NCBI GenBank assembly: GCA_934148995.1
Contig: CAKPDM010000003.1
Location: 1-64,000 of the forward strand
DNA: 64,000 bases
DNA from: an uncultured Bacilli bacterium
GTDB lineage: Bacteria > Bacillota_I > Bacilli_A > RF39 > UBA660
Reading direction: 5' to 3'
The notes beneath the pieces are model-generated. The model did not search any database. It was not told the origin of the DNA and saw only the letters and a list, made by a program, of their open reading frames with translations. Numbering within the stretch: position 1 is the first letter of the stretch; each line of letters starts with the position of its first letter. Position numbers and translations under genes: made by a program. Of the stretch, positions 7,597 to 16,657 are shown piece after piece.

Positions 7597-9405
7597 ATGA
7601 AAGCAAAGAAAAAACAAATAATAGTTACTGCATTATTAATAGCAATATGTTTGGTAACGTTAGTAGGAAGTAGTTATGCTCTATTTACTAAAACATTATC
7701 ATCAACTAAAAAGATATCAGTACAAGCTGGAACATTGAAGGTTGATTTTGCCGAAGGAAATAGAATTAATCTATCAAATGTAGCACCAATGTCTGATAAC
7801 GATGGAATGAATACTACTCCTTATACATTTACTATCACTAATAGTGGAAGTGTTGCTGCTTATTATACGATTCGTAATGAAGAAGATAGTTCTAATACTT
7901 TGAATAATAAATATATAAAGTATCGATTGATAAGTGATAATTATGATTCAGGTATTAAAACTTTAGACACAATGGGTAGCGGTTATTATATGTTAAGTTC
8001 AGAAAATACACTAGCTGTAGGTAAAAGTATAACTTACAAATTATATCTATGGTTGTCATCAGAAGCAGATAATGATGCCCAGAATAAAACTTATCAAAGT
8101 AAAATAGTAGTACAAAGTACGACCAATAGTATAAGTGATATAGTAGCAACTACTCTCTTAAAAGGAGTAGGAGATAATGGTTCTATCGATGCAAGTGACC
8201 CAGAACAAACCTTTATCACTGGAACAAATCCAAACAATTATATCTGGTATAGTGGTAAGTTATGGAGAGCGGTGTCAATTGATCCAAGTGATAACTCTGT
8301 AAAATTGGTAACGCAATGGAGTGTTGCTTCTCTTTCTTATAATCCTGTTAATTCTCCTAATTTTAAAGACAGTTATATAGAACAATGGTTAAATGATACA
8401 ACCATAGATGGTTTTCTTGCTAATCTTCGCGAACCAGAGAGATTTATCAAGACTGACAGTGTCTGGAATGCCACTGCTACTTCACAAACTTCAAAGCCAG
8501 TAAAAACAGCAATGGTAACTGCCCCAGTTGGTTTATTAAGCTTATATGAATATTCAATGAGTCACAACAATGTGGAACAAGCAAGTGGTTACTTAATGAA
8601 TGGTTCTAATTGGTGGACACTAACTCCAGCTAGTTCTTCAACTACAATTTATGTAGATTCATACTATAATACATTTTATGGTGGAGGATGCTTTGCGTCA
8701 CTAGGAATACGTCCAGCTATAAATTTAAAAGGTAACATTAAAATAATAGGTGGCTCTGGTACTAGTGATGAGCCTTATCGTTTAGAGTATGATGAAGTAC
8801 CGACAAGTGGAACTTTATTGTCTACTCGGTATAGTGGAGAATACATAAGTTTTGGTACTGGAGAAAATAATTTGTATAGAATAGTAAGTCATGAAAATGA
8901 AACTGGTACTAAAATAGTTAGTGCTACTCCATTAAAGGAAAATACAAATTACAAGACCGACACTTTTAATAATATTAATTCTTTTTTAAATAACAATTTT
9001 CTCATCAATAATACTTATATAACTACAGATCAACTTAAAATGCTTGAAGATAATAATACCTGGTATATAGGTTATGTTGGATCTAGTGTAAATTATAAAT
9101 ATGCAAAGTATTCTGATATATCTAATTATGTTCTATTAAATAGTGCGAGTTTTGCAAAAATTGGAATACTAAGGTATGGCGAATTAATGACTGGTCAAGA
9201 ACAATTAAGTAATAATGGTCCCTACTGGTTATCAACTAATCATTCGTCAATATCTAAGAAAGGGGTTGGTACTGCTTCTAACGATACTGTTACTGAAATT
9301 GACAGCACTTTAGGAGTTAAACCTGCTATGAATTTAAAATCAAATGTAGTGATAACTGGAGGAGATGGAACTAAAAATAATCCATTTACTGTAGCACTTC
9401 AATAA
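7597..9405 (+). CDS. SipW-signal surface protein, paralog 2 of the tandem family
   Basis: A 602-residue paralog with signal peptide (TLVGSSYALFTKTL), TasA-like domain and two DUF6273-like modules. Its first 200 residues are almost identical to those of the genes at 9657 and 11753, whereas the loop WWTLTPASSSTTIYV to GIRPAINL is private to this copy. It is separated from the previous gene by 25 bases with a GAAGGGAGGAG site. Starts at ATG 7597. Same presumed surface role as its neighbours. Confidence 0.7.
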   Translation: MKAKKKQIIVTALLIAICLVTLVGSSYALFTKTLSSTKKISVQAGTLKVDFAEGNRINLSNVAPMSDNDGMNTTPYTFTITNSGSVAAYYTIRNEEDSSNTLNNKYIKYRLISDNYDSGIKTLDTMGSGYYMLSSENTLAVGKSITYKLYLWLSSEADNDAQNKTYQSKIVVQSTTNSISDIVATTLLKGVGDNGSIDASDPEQTFITGTNPNNYIWYSGKLWRAVSIDPSDNSVKLVTQWSVASLSYNPVNSPNFKDSYIEQWLNDTTIDGFLANLREPERFIKTDSVWNATATSQTSKPVKTAMVTAPVGLLSLYEYSMSHNNVEQASGYLMNGSNWWTLTPASSSTTIYVDSYYNTFYGGGCFASLGIRPAINLKGNIKIIGGSGTSDEPYRLEYDEVPTSGTLLSTRYSGEYISFGTGENNLYRIVSHENETGTKIVSATPLKENTNYKTDTFNNINSFLNNNFLINNTYITTDQLKMLEDNNTWYIGYVGSSVNYKYAKYSDISNYVLLNSASFAKIGILRYGELMTGQEQLSNNGPYWLSTNHSSISKKGVGTASNDTVTEIDSTLGVKPAMNLKSNVVITGGDGTKNNPFTVALQ

Positions 9406-9475
9406 TTAAACTATTGTAATAAAATGAAAATTTGTGATAGACTAAATATATAGTAAAGAAGGTAGGTGAATAATT

Positions 9476-9571
9476 ATGATGAGTTTAATGAATAATAATT
9501 ATTCACTTTTTGTTATCTCACAAGTTAACTCAAAATTAACCTGGGGGGGGGTACTTATTATTACTAAGTAA
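9476..9571 (+). CDS. Leader peptide 2 with G9 tract
   Basis: A 31-codon ORF (ATG 9476, GGTAGGTG site) containing SQVNSKLTWGGVLIITK. The WGGV codons are a run of nine G, striking in this AT-rich DNA. In the annotated frame it stops at TAA 9569-9571, over the small hairpin 9566-9582 and 30 bases short of the terminator. Dropping one G would shift translation to a tail (TTTFFHSVEITE) that stops at TAG 9609-9611, inside the 5' arm of the terminator. It resembles leader 1 in that alternative frame only. Confidence 0.5.
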   Translation: MMSLMNNNYSLFVISQVNSKLTWGGVLIITK

Positions 9572-9602
9572 CACAACTACTTTCTTTCATAGTGTAGAAA
9601 TA

Positions 9603-9633
9603 ACAGAATAGGAATAATCTTATTCTGTTTTTT
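9603..9633 (+). terminator. Intrinsic terminator/attenuator before the 9657 gene
   Basis: CAGAATAgGA pairs with TCtTATTCTG (9604-9627), followed by six T. It lies between leader 2 and the surface gene rather than after a gene, as expected for an attenuator. Confidence 0.7.
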
Positions 9634-9656
9634 GTCGTGTTAGAAAAGAGGTATTT

Positions 9657-11501
9657 ATGAGATTGAAAAGAAAAGATTTAATTATTATTACAGTATTGAT
9701 TTCTATGTGTTTGGTAACGCTAGTAGGAAGTAGTTATGCTTTATTTACTAGAACTTTTACATCAACTAAAAAGATATCAGTGCAAGCAGGAACTTTAAAG
9801 GTTGATTTTGCCGAAGGAAATAGAATTAACCTATCAAATGTAGCACCAATGTCCGATAGCGATGGAATGAATACTACTCCTTATACATTTACTATCACTA
9901 ATAGTGGAAGTGTTGCAGCTTATTATACGATTCGTAATGAAGAAGATAGTTCTAATACTTTGAATAATAAATATATAAAGTATCGATTGATAAGTGATAG
10001 TTATGATTCAGGTATTAAAACTTTAGACACAATGGGTAGTGGTTATTATATGTTAAGCTCAGAAAATACATTAGCAGTAGGTAAAAGTATAACTTATAAA
10101 TTATATCTATGGTTATCATCAGAAGCGGATAATGAAGCTCAGAATAAAACTTATCAAAGTAAAATAGTTGTACAAAGTACAACTAATAGTATAAGTGAGA
10201 CAGTTGCAACTACTCTATTAAAAGGAGTGGGAGATAATGGTTCTATAGATGCAAGTGATCCGGAACAGACATTTATCACAGGGACGAATCCTAACAATTA
10301 TATCTGGTATAGTGGAAAGTTATGGAGAGCAGTATCAATTGATCCAAGTGATAACTCTGTTAAACTAGTTACTCAATGGAATATATCTGCTGTATCTTAC
10401 AATGAAGAAGGAAATGCTAATTTTAAAGGAAGTATCATAGAACAATGGTTAAACGATACAAGTATAGATGGTTTTTTAGGAAATCTTCGTGAACCAGAAA
10501 AATTTATTAAAACTGATAGTGTCTGGAATGCTACTGCTACAACAGAAACCTCAAAACCAATAAAAACAACAATGGTAACTGATACAGTTGGTCTATTGAA
10601 CTTATACGAGTATTCTAAATGTTCAGAAAACGCTACTCAAGAAACTAACTATCTAACTAACGGTTTATGGTGGTGGCTATTAACACCTAAAAAAGATTTT
10701 GCTGTAAACTTTGTATATGATACGGGTATCATTAATGAAGGATTAACTAGACCAGTTGGAGTTCGACCAGCAATTAATTTGAAAAGTAATATTAAAATTG
10801 TATCTGGAGTTGGAACTAGTGATAGTCCATATCGATTAGAAAATGATAATGATGAGAATCTTAGTGGTACATTATTATCAAAAAGATATAGTGGAGAATA
10901 TGTAAGTTTTGGAACAAATAATAACAATTTGTACAGAATAGTAAGTCATGAAAATGAAACTGGTACTAAAATAACTAGTACTTATGCGTTAATGAGTGCT
11001 CCTAAAAAACCTATATATACTTATTTTGATTCTGCATCAGTATCTTTTTCTAAAGATACTATTATTGGTAAATTTCTTAATGAAACTTTTTTACAAGATC
11101 AAAACTATTTAACTACTGAACAAGTTGAAATGATAAAAGATAATAGTACATGGTATGTTGGTAGACTTTTATTTGGCGAAAATTATAAATTAATTAAATA
11201 TTCTAATGCAGTTGATAATACTATAAATACTAATAATATTATTAAATTAAAAATTGGTTTATTACGTGTTGGTGAATTGTTTGCTAGTCAGTCAAGTCAT
11301 TGGAGCGAAACAGCAGGTTATTGGACATTAACTAGCTATGACAATGGTAAGGTAAACAACATTGGAAATGCAGGTGATGTATATAGAAATGATTATAATT
11401 TTAATCAAGGTATAAAACCAGCGATGAATCTAAAATCAAATGTAGTAATAACTGGTGGTGATGGGACTAAGAGTAATCCATTCACTGTAGCACTTCAATA
11501 A
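9657..11501 (+). CDS. SipW-signal surface protein, paralog 3 of the tandem family
   Basis: A 614-residue paralog: SipW-type signal (TLVGSSYALFTRTF), TasA-like domain, modules A and B. ATG 9657 follows AAAGAGGT. The module A loop WWWLLTPKKDFAVNFV to GVRPAINL and most of module B differ from the copies at 7597 and 11753, while the first 200 residues and the final AMNLKSNVVITGGDGTK block are conserved. This mosaic pattern suggests duplication with gene conversion of the ends. Expression probably depends on the leader and terminator upstream. Confidence 0.7.
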   Translation: MRLKRKDLIIITVLISMCLVTLVGSSYALFTRTFTSTKKISVQAGTLKVDFAEGNRINLSNVAPMSDSDGMNTTPYTFTITNSGSVAAYYTIRNEEDSSNTLNNKYIKYRLISDSYDSGIKTLDTMGSGYYMLSSENTLAVGKSITYKLYLWLSSEADNEAQNKTYQSKIVVQSTTNSISETVATTLLKGVGDNGSIDASDPEQTFITGTNPNNYIWYSGKLWRAVSIDPSDNSVKLVTQWNISAVSYNEEGNANFKGSIIEQWLNDTSIDGFLGNLREPEKFIKTDSVWNATATTETSKPIKTTMVTDTVGLLNLYEYSKCSENATQETNYLTNGLWWWLLTPKKDFAVNFVYDTGIINEGLTRPVGVRPAINLKSNIKIVSGVGTSDSPYRLENDNDENLSGTLLSKRYSGEYVSFGTNNNNLYRIVSHENETGTKITSTYALMSAPKKPIYTYFDSASVSFSKDTIIGKFLNETFLQDQNYLTTEQVEMIKDNSTWYVGRLLFGENYKLIKYSNAVDNTINTNNIIKLKIGLLRVGELFASQSSHWSETAGYWTLTSYDNGKVNNIGNAGDVYRNDYNFNQGIKPAMNLKSNVVITGGDGTKSNPFTVALQ

Positions 11502-11571
11502 TTAAACTATTGTAATAAAATGAAAATTTGTGATAGACTAAATATATAGTAAAGAAGGTAGGTGAATAATT

Positions 11572-11667
11572 ATGATGAGTTTAATGAATAATAATTATTC
11601 ACTTTTTGTTATCTCACAAGTTAACTCAAAATTAACCTGGGGGGGGGTACTTATTATTACTAAGTAA
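11572..11667 (+). CDS. Leader peptide 3 with G9 tract
   Basis: Identical in sequence to the leader peptide at 9476-9571, including the nine-G run in the WGGV codons, the GGTAGGTG ribosome site and the TAA stop. Its identity to copy 1 reflects the recent duplication. Confidence 0.5.
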   Translation: MMSLMNNNYSLFVISQVNSKLTWGGVLIITK

Positions 11668-11698
11668 CACAACTACTTTCTTTCATAGTGTAGAAATA

Positions 11699-11729
11699 AC
11701 AGAATAGGAATAATCTTATTCTGTTTTTT
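11699..11729 (+). terminator. Intrinsic terminator/attenuator before the 11753 gene
   Basis: Same stem and T run as 9603-9633, located between leader 3 and the surface gene. Confidence 0.7.
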
Positions 11730-11752
11730 GTCGTGTTAGAAAAGAGGTATTT

Positions 11753-13603
11753 ATGAGATTGAAAAGAAAAGATTTAATTATTATTACAGTATTAATTGCT
11801 ATGTGTTTGGTAACACTAGTAGGAAGTAGTTATGCTTTATTTACTAGAACTTTTACATCAACTAAAAAGATATCAGTACAAGCGGGAACTTTAAAAGTTG
11901 ATTTTGCCGAAGGAAATAGAATTAATCTATCAAATGTAGCACCAATGTCTGATAACGATGGAATGAATACTACTCCTTATACATTTACTATCACTAATAG
12001 TGGAAGTGTTGCTGCTTATTATACGATTCGTAATGAAGAAGATAGTTCTAATACTTTGAATAATAAATATATAAAGTATCGATTGATAAGTGATAATTAT
12101 GATTCTGGCATAAAAACTCTAGATACAATGGGTAGTGGTTATTATATATTGAGTTCAGAAAATACATTAGCAGTAGGTAAAAGTATAACTTATAAATTGT
12201 ATCTGTGGTTATCATCAGAAGCAGATAATGATGCCCAAAATAAAACTTATCAAAGTAAAATAGTAGTACAAAGTACAACTAACAGTATAAGTGAGACAGT
12301 TGCAACTACTCTATTAAAAGGAGTAGGAGAGAATGGTTCTATAGATGCAAGTGATCCAGAACAGACATTTATCACAGGGACGAATCCTAACAATTATATC
12401 TGGTATAGTGGAAAGTTATGGAGAGCAGTATCAATTGATCCAAGTGATAATTCTGTTAAACTGGTAACTCAATGGAATATGGCGTCGATACCATTTAATA
12501 CTACTGGTAATGGTATCTTTAAGGGAAGCTATATGGAACAATGGTTAAATGATACTAGTGTAGATGGTTTTTTAGGAAATCTTCGTGAACCAGAAAAATT
12601 TATTAAAGCTAATAGTGTCTGGAATGCTACTGCTACAACAGAAACATCAAAACCCGAAAAAGCCACATTAGTAACAGATACTGTTGGTCTTATAAATCTA
12701 TATGAATATACTATGAGTTATAATAATATTAGTACTACTGATGGTTACTTAAATAATGGCTTGTGGTGGTTTCTTTTAAATGGCCTTTCAAGTTCAGAAA
12801 TTTATAGTGTTAAGTTTGACGATGGATCTGTTGGCTCCATTGTAGATACCGGTTATTCATTTGGAATTCGGCCGGCAGTTAATTTAAAATCTAACATTAA
12901 GATTACTTCAGGCATAGGAACTAGTGATAATCCTTACCGTCTAGAAGGTGACAGTGATATCGTGATAGAAGGTACACTACTTTCAACACGGTATAGTGGT
13001 GAATATATTAATTTTGGAATTGGTAACAATAAACTTTATAGAATAGTAAGTCATGAAAATGGAAACGGTACTAAAATTGTTAGTGATTTGCCATTAATGA
13101 ATTCCTCATCTGAATTTTTAGCATCTCCTTTTGATACTACTTCTCTCTATTATAGTGCAGATACTACTATTGGTAAATTTCTTAATGGCACTTATTTAAC
13201 AGCTGATACTTATTTATCAAGCACTATGATAAAACTAATTGATGATGGAACTTGGTATTCTGGAACAGTATTCTCGGGAGAAAGTTATAAGTTTGCAAAA
13301 TATGGAGATATTAACTCTAAAGAAGTGGTTTCAACAAATTCTACTGCCAAAGTTGGAATACTAAGAATTGGTGAATTAATGAGCAATCAAACTCTTCCTT
13401 GTTATGAAAATGTAAATTACTGGTTTATTTCTCGCTATAGTAATACAAAACTTAGAAGAGCTGGCTATAATGGTGATTCTTATTTTGATCCTCCGCAATC
13501 TTCATTTTCTTTTAAACCAGCGATGAATCTAAAATCAAACGTAATAATAACTGGAGGAGATGGAACAAAAAATAATCCTTTTGAGGTGAAATTAGCTGAG
13601 TAA
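11753..13603 (+). CDS. SipW-signal surface protein, paralog 4 of the tandem family
   Basis: A 616-residue paralog with the same signal peptide, TasA-like domain and two modules. Its own loop is WWFLLNGLSSSEIYSVKF to FGIRPAVNL. It closes the island and is followed directly by a terminator. The loop differs at the same place in all four two-module paralogs, which points to a ligand-facing surface. No GC-rich variable-repeat signature is seen here, so this copy is not obviously a DGR target. Confidence 0.7.
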   Translation: MRLKRKDLIIITVLIAMCLVTLVGSSYALFTRTFTSTKKISVQAGTLKVDFAEGNRINLSNVAPMSDNDGMNTTPYTFTITNSGSVAAYYTIRNEEDSSNTLNNKYIKYRLISDNYDSGIKTLDTMGSGYYILSSENTLAVGKSITYKLYLWLSSEADNDAQNKTYQSKIVVQSTTNSISETVATTLLKGVGENGSIDASDPEQTFITGTNPNNYIWYSGKLWRAVSIDPSDNSVKLVTQWNMASIPFNTTGNGIFKGSYMEQWLNDTSVDGFLGNLREPEKFIKANSVWNATATTETSKPEKATLVTDTVGLINLYEYTMSYNNISTTDGYLNNGLWWFLLNGLSSSEIYSVKFDDGSVGSIVDTGYSFGIRPAVNLKSNIKITSGIGTSDNPYRLEGDSDIVIEGTLLSTRYSGEYINFGIGNNKLYRIVSHENGNGTKIVSDLPLMNSSSEFLASPFDTTSLYYSADTTIGKFLNGTYLTADTYLSSTMIKLIDDGTWYSGTVFSGESYKFAKYGDINSKEVVSTNSTAKVGILRIGELMSNQTLPCYENVNYWFISRYSNTKLRRAGYNGDSYFDPPQSSFSFKPAMNLKSNVIITGGDGTKNNPFEVKLAE

Positions 13604-13604
13604 T

Positions 13605-13632
13605 AAGAGTCTAGAAATAGACTTTTTCTTTT
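13605..13632 (+). terminator. Terminator of the surface-protein island
   Basis: AGTCTA-GAAA-TAGACT followed by TTTTCTTTT, immediately after the stop of the 11753 gene. Confidence 0.75.
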
Positions 13633-13695
13633 GGAGTTATCTTTATTTTTGAGTGATTATCTTGTATAATAAAGACATATGGTGGTGATTAGACG

Positions 13696-14331
13696 GTGTT
13701 TGAGTATAAAGATAAAAGTTACGAGATAGTAGTACTAAAAAAAAGAACCACTAAAAATTTGTATATTAAAGTAAAAGATGACCTGAAAATATATATTACT
13801 TGCAATATTTTTACAAGTGATAGAGAAATAAAAAGAATAGTTGGTAATAATAGAAAAAGTATAGAACGAATGCTAGATAGGGCAATTATGTTAGAAGAAA
13901 AAAAACAAGACTTTTACTTTCTTGGAAAGAAATATGATATAGTATATACTAATATTGATGAAGTTTCTTTGGGTGAAAATAAAATATTTTTAAGTAAAAA
14001 TATTGACCTGGATAAATGGCTTAAAAAGCAAGCTTTAAAAATATTTAGTGAACATTTAGAAAACTGTTATGAGAACTTTACAAGGAATATTCCTCATCCT
14101 AGTCTTCGTATTCGTAAGATGAAAACTAGATGGGGTGTTTGTAATACGAAGACTTATGTTATCACCCTTAACTTAGAACTTATTACTAAAGATATAAATT
14201 GTTTAGATTATGTGATATATCATGAACTGTCCCACTTGGTGGAAGCAAATCACTCGAAAAGATTTTGGATGGTGGTAGAAGAAAACTTTAAAGATTATAA
14301 AAAATATAGAGCATTAACTAATGATAGATAG
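13696..14331 (+). CDS. YgjP-like (SprT/M48-type) metal-dependent hydrolase
   Basis: A 211-residue protein with the zinc-hydrolase signature HELSHL (HExxH) near residue 177 and a downstream ANHSKRFW block carrying the third ligand His. KMKTRWGVCNTKT matches the conserved block before the active site in YgjP/DUF45 proteins. Start is GTG 13696, behind GGTGGTGA. It opens a run of translation-related genes. Substrate is not known for this family. Confidence 0.75.
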   Translation: MFEYKDKSYEIVVLKKRTTKNLYIKVKDDLKIYITCNIFTSDREIKRIVGNNRKSIERMLDRAIMLEEKKQDFYFLGKKYDIVYTNIDEVSLGENKIFLSKNIDLDKWLKKQALKIFSEHLENCYENFTRNIPHPSLRIRKMKTRWGVCNTKTYVITLNLELITKDINCLDYVIYHELSHLVEANHSKRFWMVVEENFKDYKKYRALTNDR

Positions 14332-14339
14332 GAGTTATT

Positions 14340-15080
14340 ATGGTAATTACTAGTTTTGATAATGATAAAGTTAAATATTTAAAGAAGTTACAAAAAAAGA
14401 AGTATCGTGATTTATATAATGAATTTTTAGTAGAAGGACGTCATTTAGTCATTGAAGCGTATCAACATAAAATGTTAAAAGAAATAATTCTTTGTGAAGG
14501 AGAAGTTGTTCCTTTCAATATTCCTTATACTGTAGTTAGTTATGAAGTGATGAAAAAAATTAGTGAAGTAGAAACACCACAGAAGATAATGGGAATTTGT
14601 AAAAAATTAGCTGATACGACGATTGGTAGTAGAATATTACTACTTGATGAAATTCAAGACCCTGGTAATATGGGAACAATTATCAGAAGTGCTGTTGCTT
14701 TTGGTATTGACACTATCATATTATCTAAAAATTGTGTTGATTTATATAATCCGAAAGTAGTAAGGTCTACACAAGGAACTTTATTTCATGTACCAATTCT
14801 TATCTATGACTTTAAAGAATTATTACCAATGTTAAAAGAATTAAAAATACCGATTTATGCAACTAGAGTAGAGTATGGAACAGACGTTTCTACTTTAACA
14901 GTTGATGATAAGAGACGTTTTGCTTTATTAATGGGCAATGAAGGAAATGGTGTTCATCCAGAGTACTTAGAACTAAGTGATAAAAATCTTTATATTCCGA
15001 TGAGTGATGATGTAGAAAGCTTAAATGTTGCTATTGCAACTTCTATTCTTCTATATGAAATGAGGAAAACTAATGGATAA
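14340..15080 (+). CDS. SpoU/TrmH-family RNA 2'-O-ribose methyltransferase
   Basis: A 246-residue SPOUT methyltransferase. The three SpoU motifs are visible: DPGNMGTIIRSA, FALLMGNEGNGV and SLNVAIATSILLYE, which build the trefoil-knot AdoMet site. The N-terminal region resembles the RNA-binding SpoU substrate domain. It overlaps rimM by eight bases. Probably acts on 23S rRNA or tRNA; the exact nucleotide cannot be read from the sequence. Confidence 0.85.
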   Translation: MVITSFDNDKVKYLKKLQKKKYRDLYNEFLVEGRHLVIEAYQHKMLKEIILCEGEVVPFNIPYTVVSYEVMKKISEVETPQKIMGICKKLADTTIGSRILLLDEIQDPGNMGTIIRSAVAFGIDTIILSKNCVDLYNPKVVRSTQGTLFHVPILIYDFKELLPMLKELKIPIYATRVEYGTDVSTLTVDDKRRFALLMGNEGNGVHPEYLELSDKNLYIPMSDDVESLNVAIATSILLYEMRKTNG

Positions 15081-15555
15081 AATCTATGTTGGAACGATTG
15101 TTTCTACTCACGGAATAAAAGGAGAAATAAGAATTATTTCTAAGTTAGAACAGTCATTAAAAGAAAAGGCATTTAAAGTTGGTAATAGTATTTTAATAAA
15201 TGATAAAGAATATAAATTAAGAAGTTATCGTCGTCATAAGAACTATGATATGGTTTTACTAGATGACTTTAACAATATCAATGATGTGTTGTTTTTGATG
15301 AAACAGAAAGTTTATATAGATAGTAAATATATTGAATTAAGTGCTAAAGAAGATTTTGAACTTAACTATAAGGAATATGAAGTAATTACTAGTGATAAGC
15401 AAAAAGGAGTAGTTAAAGCTCTTGAAGAAACGGGTAATAATTATAAAATCATGCGAGTAGTTATTAATAATAAGGAAGAATTAGTTCCTTATAATGAACA
15501 CTTTCTTAAAAAAATAGATAGTAGTAAAAAACAAGTAGAAATAGAATTACTTTAG
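15073..15555 (+). CDS. rimM: Ribosome maturation factor RimM
   Basis: A 160-residue protein starting KIYVGTIVSTHGIKGEIRI, the RimM N-terminal barrel, and ending with the PRC-type barrel (ELVPYNEHFLKKID). RimM assists assembly of the 30S head by binding S19. Placed directly before trmD as in most bacteria; rpsP and rplS, the usual neighbours, are absent here. Confidence 0.88.
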   Translation: MDKIYVGTIVSTHGIKGEIRIISKLEQSLKEKAFKVGNSILINDKEYKLRSYRRHKNYDMVLLDDFNNINDVLFLMKQKVYIDSKYIELSAKEDFELNYKEYEVITSDKQKGVVKALEETGNNYKIMRVVINNKEELVPYNEHFLKKIDSSKKQVEIELL

Positions 15556-15567
15556 AAGGGGGCTTTT

Positions 15568-16254
15568 ATGACAATTGATGTTTTAACTTTATTCCCAGAA
15601 ATGTTTACTGGTGTTATCTCCTCTTCAATTATTAAAAGAGCGATAGATGATAAGAAAGTTACGATAAATCTTCATAATTTTCGCGATTTTTCTAAAGATA
15701 TTCATCATAAAGTAGATGATACTCCGTATGGTGGTGGATGCGGAATGATCCTTGCTTGTCAACCAATCTTTGATTGTGTTAATTCTCTAAGACGTGAAAA
15801 TAGTAAGGTTATTTTATTAACACCGGATGGTACAGTTTATAATCAGGAAATTGCTGGTAGCTTAAGTAAAGAGGAACATCTAATCCTTATTTGTGGTCAT
15901 TATGAAGGATTTGATGAACGGATAAGAAGTCTTTGTGACATGGAGTTATCAATCGGTGATTATGTCTTAACCGGAGGAGAAATTCCTGCGATGGTATTAA
16001 TTGATTCTGTAACAAGATTACTAGATGGTGTTATCAATAAAGAAAGTTATGAGAATGATTCTTTCTATCAAGGGTTACTTGATTATCCACAGTATACTAA
16101 ACCAAGAGTTTATAATGGTTTAGAAGTACCAGAAGTGTTATTATCAGGAAATCATCAGAAGATTGCTGAATTTAGAAAAGTCCAAGCTTTAGAAAGAACC
16201 AAACTTAGAAGACCAGATTTATTAAAGGGGGACATAAATAATGGAAACTTATAG
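15568..16254 (+). CDS. trmD: tRNA (guanine-37-N1)-methyltransferase TrmD
   Basis: A 228-residue TrmD. Conserved motifs: DDTPYGGGCGMIL, LICGHYEGFDERI and SIGDYVLTGGEIPAMVLIDS, forming the knotted AdoMet site. It methylates G37 of tRNA to prevent frameshifting. Ribosome site AAGGGGG precedes ATG 15568. The downstream gene overlaps by 14 bases. Confidence 0.93.
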   Translation: MTIDVLTLFPEMFTGVISSSIIKRAIDDKKVTINLHNFRDFSKDIHHKVDDTPYGGGCGMILACQPIFDCVNSLRRENSKVILLTPDGTVYNQEIAGSLSKEEHLILICGHYEGFDERIRSLCDMELSIGDYVLTGGEIPAMVLIDSVTRLLDGVINKESYENDSFYQGLLDYPQYTKPRVYNGLEVPEVLLSGNHQKIAEFRKVQALERTKLRRPDLLKGDINNGNL

Positions 16255-16657
16255 ATGTGTAGAAAAAAGTTATTCTTATGACGGAGATTTAATGCTTGAT
16301 AAAGCGATAAGTATTAGCTATACTAAGAAAAGTTCTGTCATTCATGTCGTTGATTATATAATAAAAAAAGAAATGCTAAAGAAACAACTTGCTAAGAAGT
16401 TAGATAAGTTAATGCGTCTTTTAAAATTTTACTTAGAAAGTGATGATGATTCAGGCGTTGCTTATCAAGAAGCATTAAATGAAATAAATAAATTTAGAGA
16501 GATATTGCGTAATAAATATCGCAAACTTATGAATGAAGAAATGTTAGAAAGTATTAATAATGAGTTATTGAAATATGAAATACTCTTTAAAAGAAAGTTA
16601 CATTTCTTAGGACAGAAGGTAGAAACAGTTACAAAAGAAGGTAGGAGAAGTAAGTAA
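16241..16657 (+). CDS. Hypothetical helical protein between trmD and tgt
   Basis: A 138-residue protein with a short beta-like start and a charged, probably coiled-coil C-terminal half rich in Lys, Glu and Leu. It overlaps trmD and touches tgt, so it is translated within the same operon. No signal peptide, membrane span or known motif. Occupies the slot where rplS often lies but shows no resemblance to L19. Confidence 0.55.
   Translation: METYRCVEKSYSYDGDLMLDKAISISYTKKSSVIHVVDYIIKKEMLKKQLAKKLDKLMRLLKFYLESDDDSGVAYQEALNEINKFREILRNKYRKLMNEEMLESINNELLKYEILFKRKLHFLGQKVETVTKEGRRSK

Larger units (their letters stand above)
9406..9656 (+). repeat. Leader block, copy 1 of a 2096-bp-spaced duplication
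   Basis: The 251 bases between the 7597 and 9657 genes recur without visible change at 11502-11752. The block holds a weak AT-rich promoter region, the leader ORF with a G9 tract, a small hairpin overlapping the leader stop and an intrinsic terminator. A diverged third version lies at 29690-29967. Confidence 0.85.
11502..11752 (+). repeat. Leader block, copy 2 of a 2096-bp-spaced duplication
   Basis: Same sequence as 9406-9656, offset by 2096 bases, the length of one gene plus leader. It carries the same leader ORF, G9 tract and terminator. Confidence 0.85.

Noticed and set aside
13696..14331. Possible sporulation or cell-wall metalloprotease
   Set aside because: No signal peptide or membrane span; the HExxH pattern fits the cytoplasmic YgjP-like family better.
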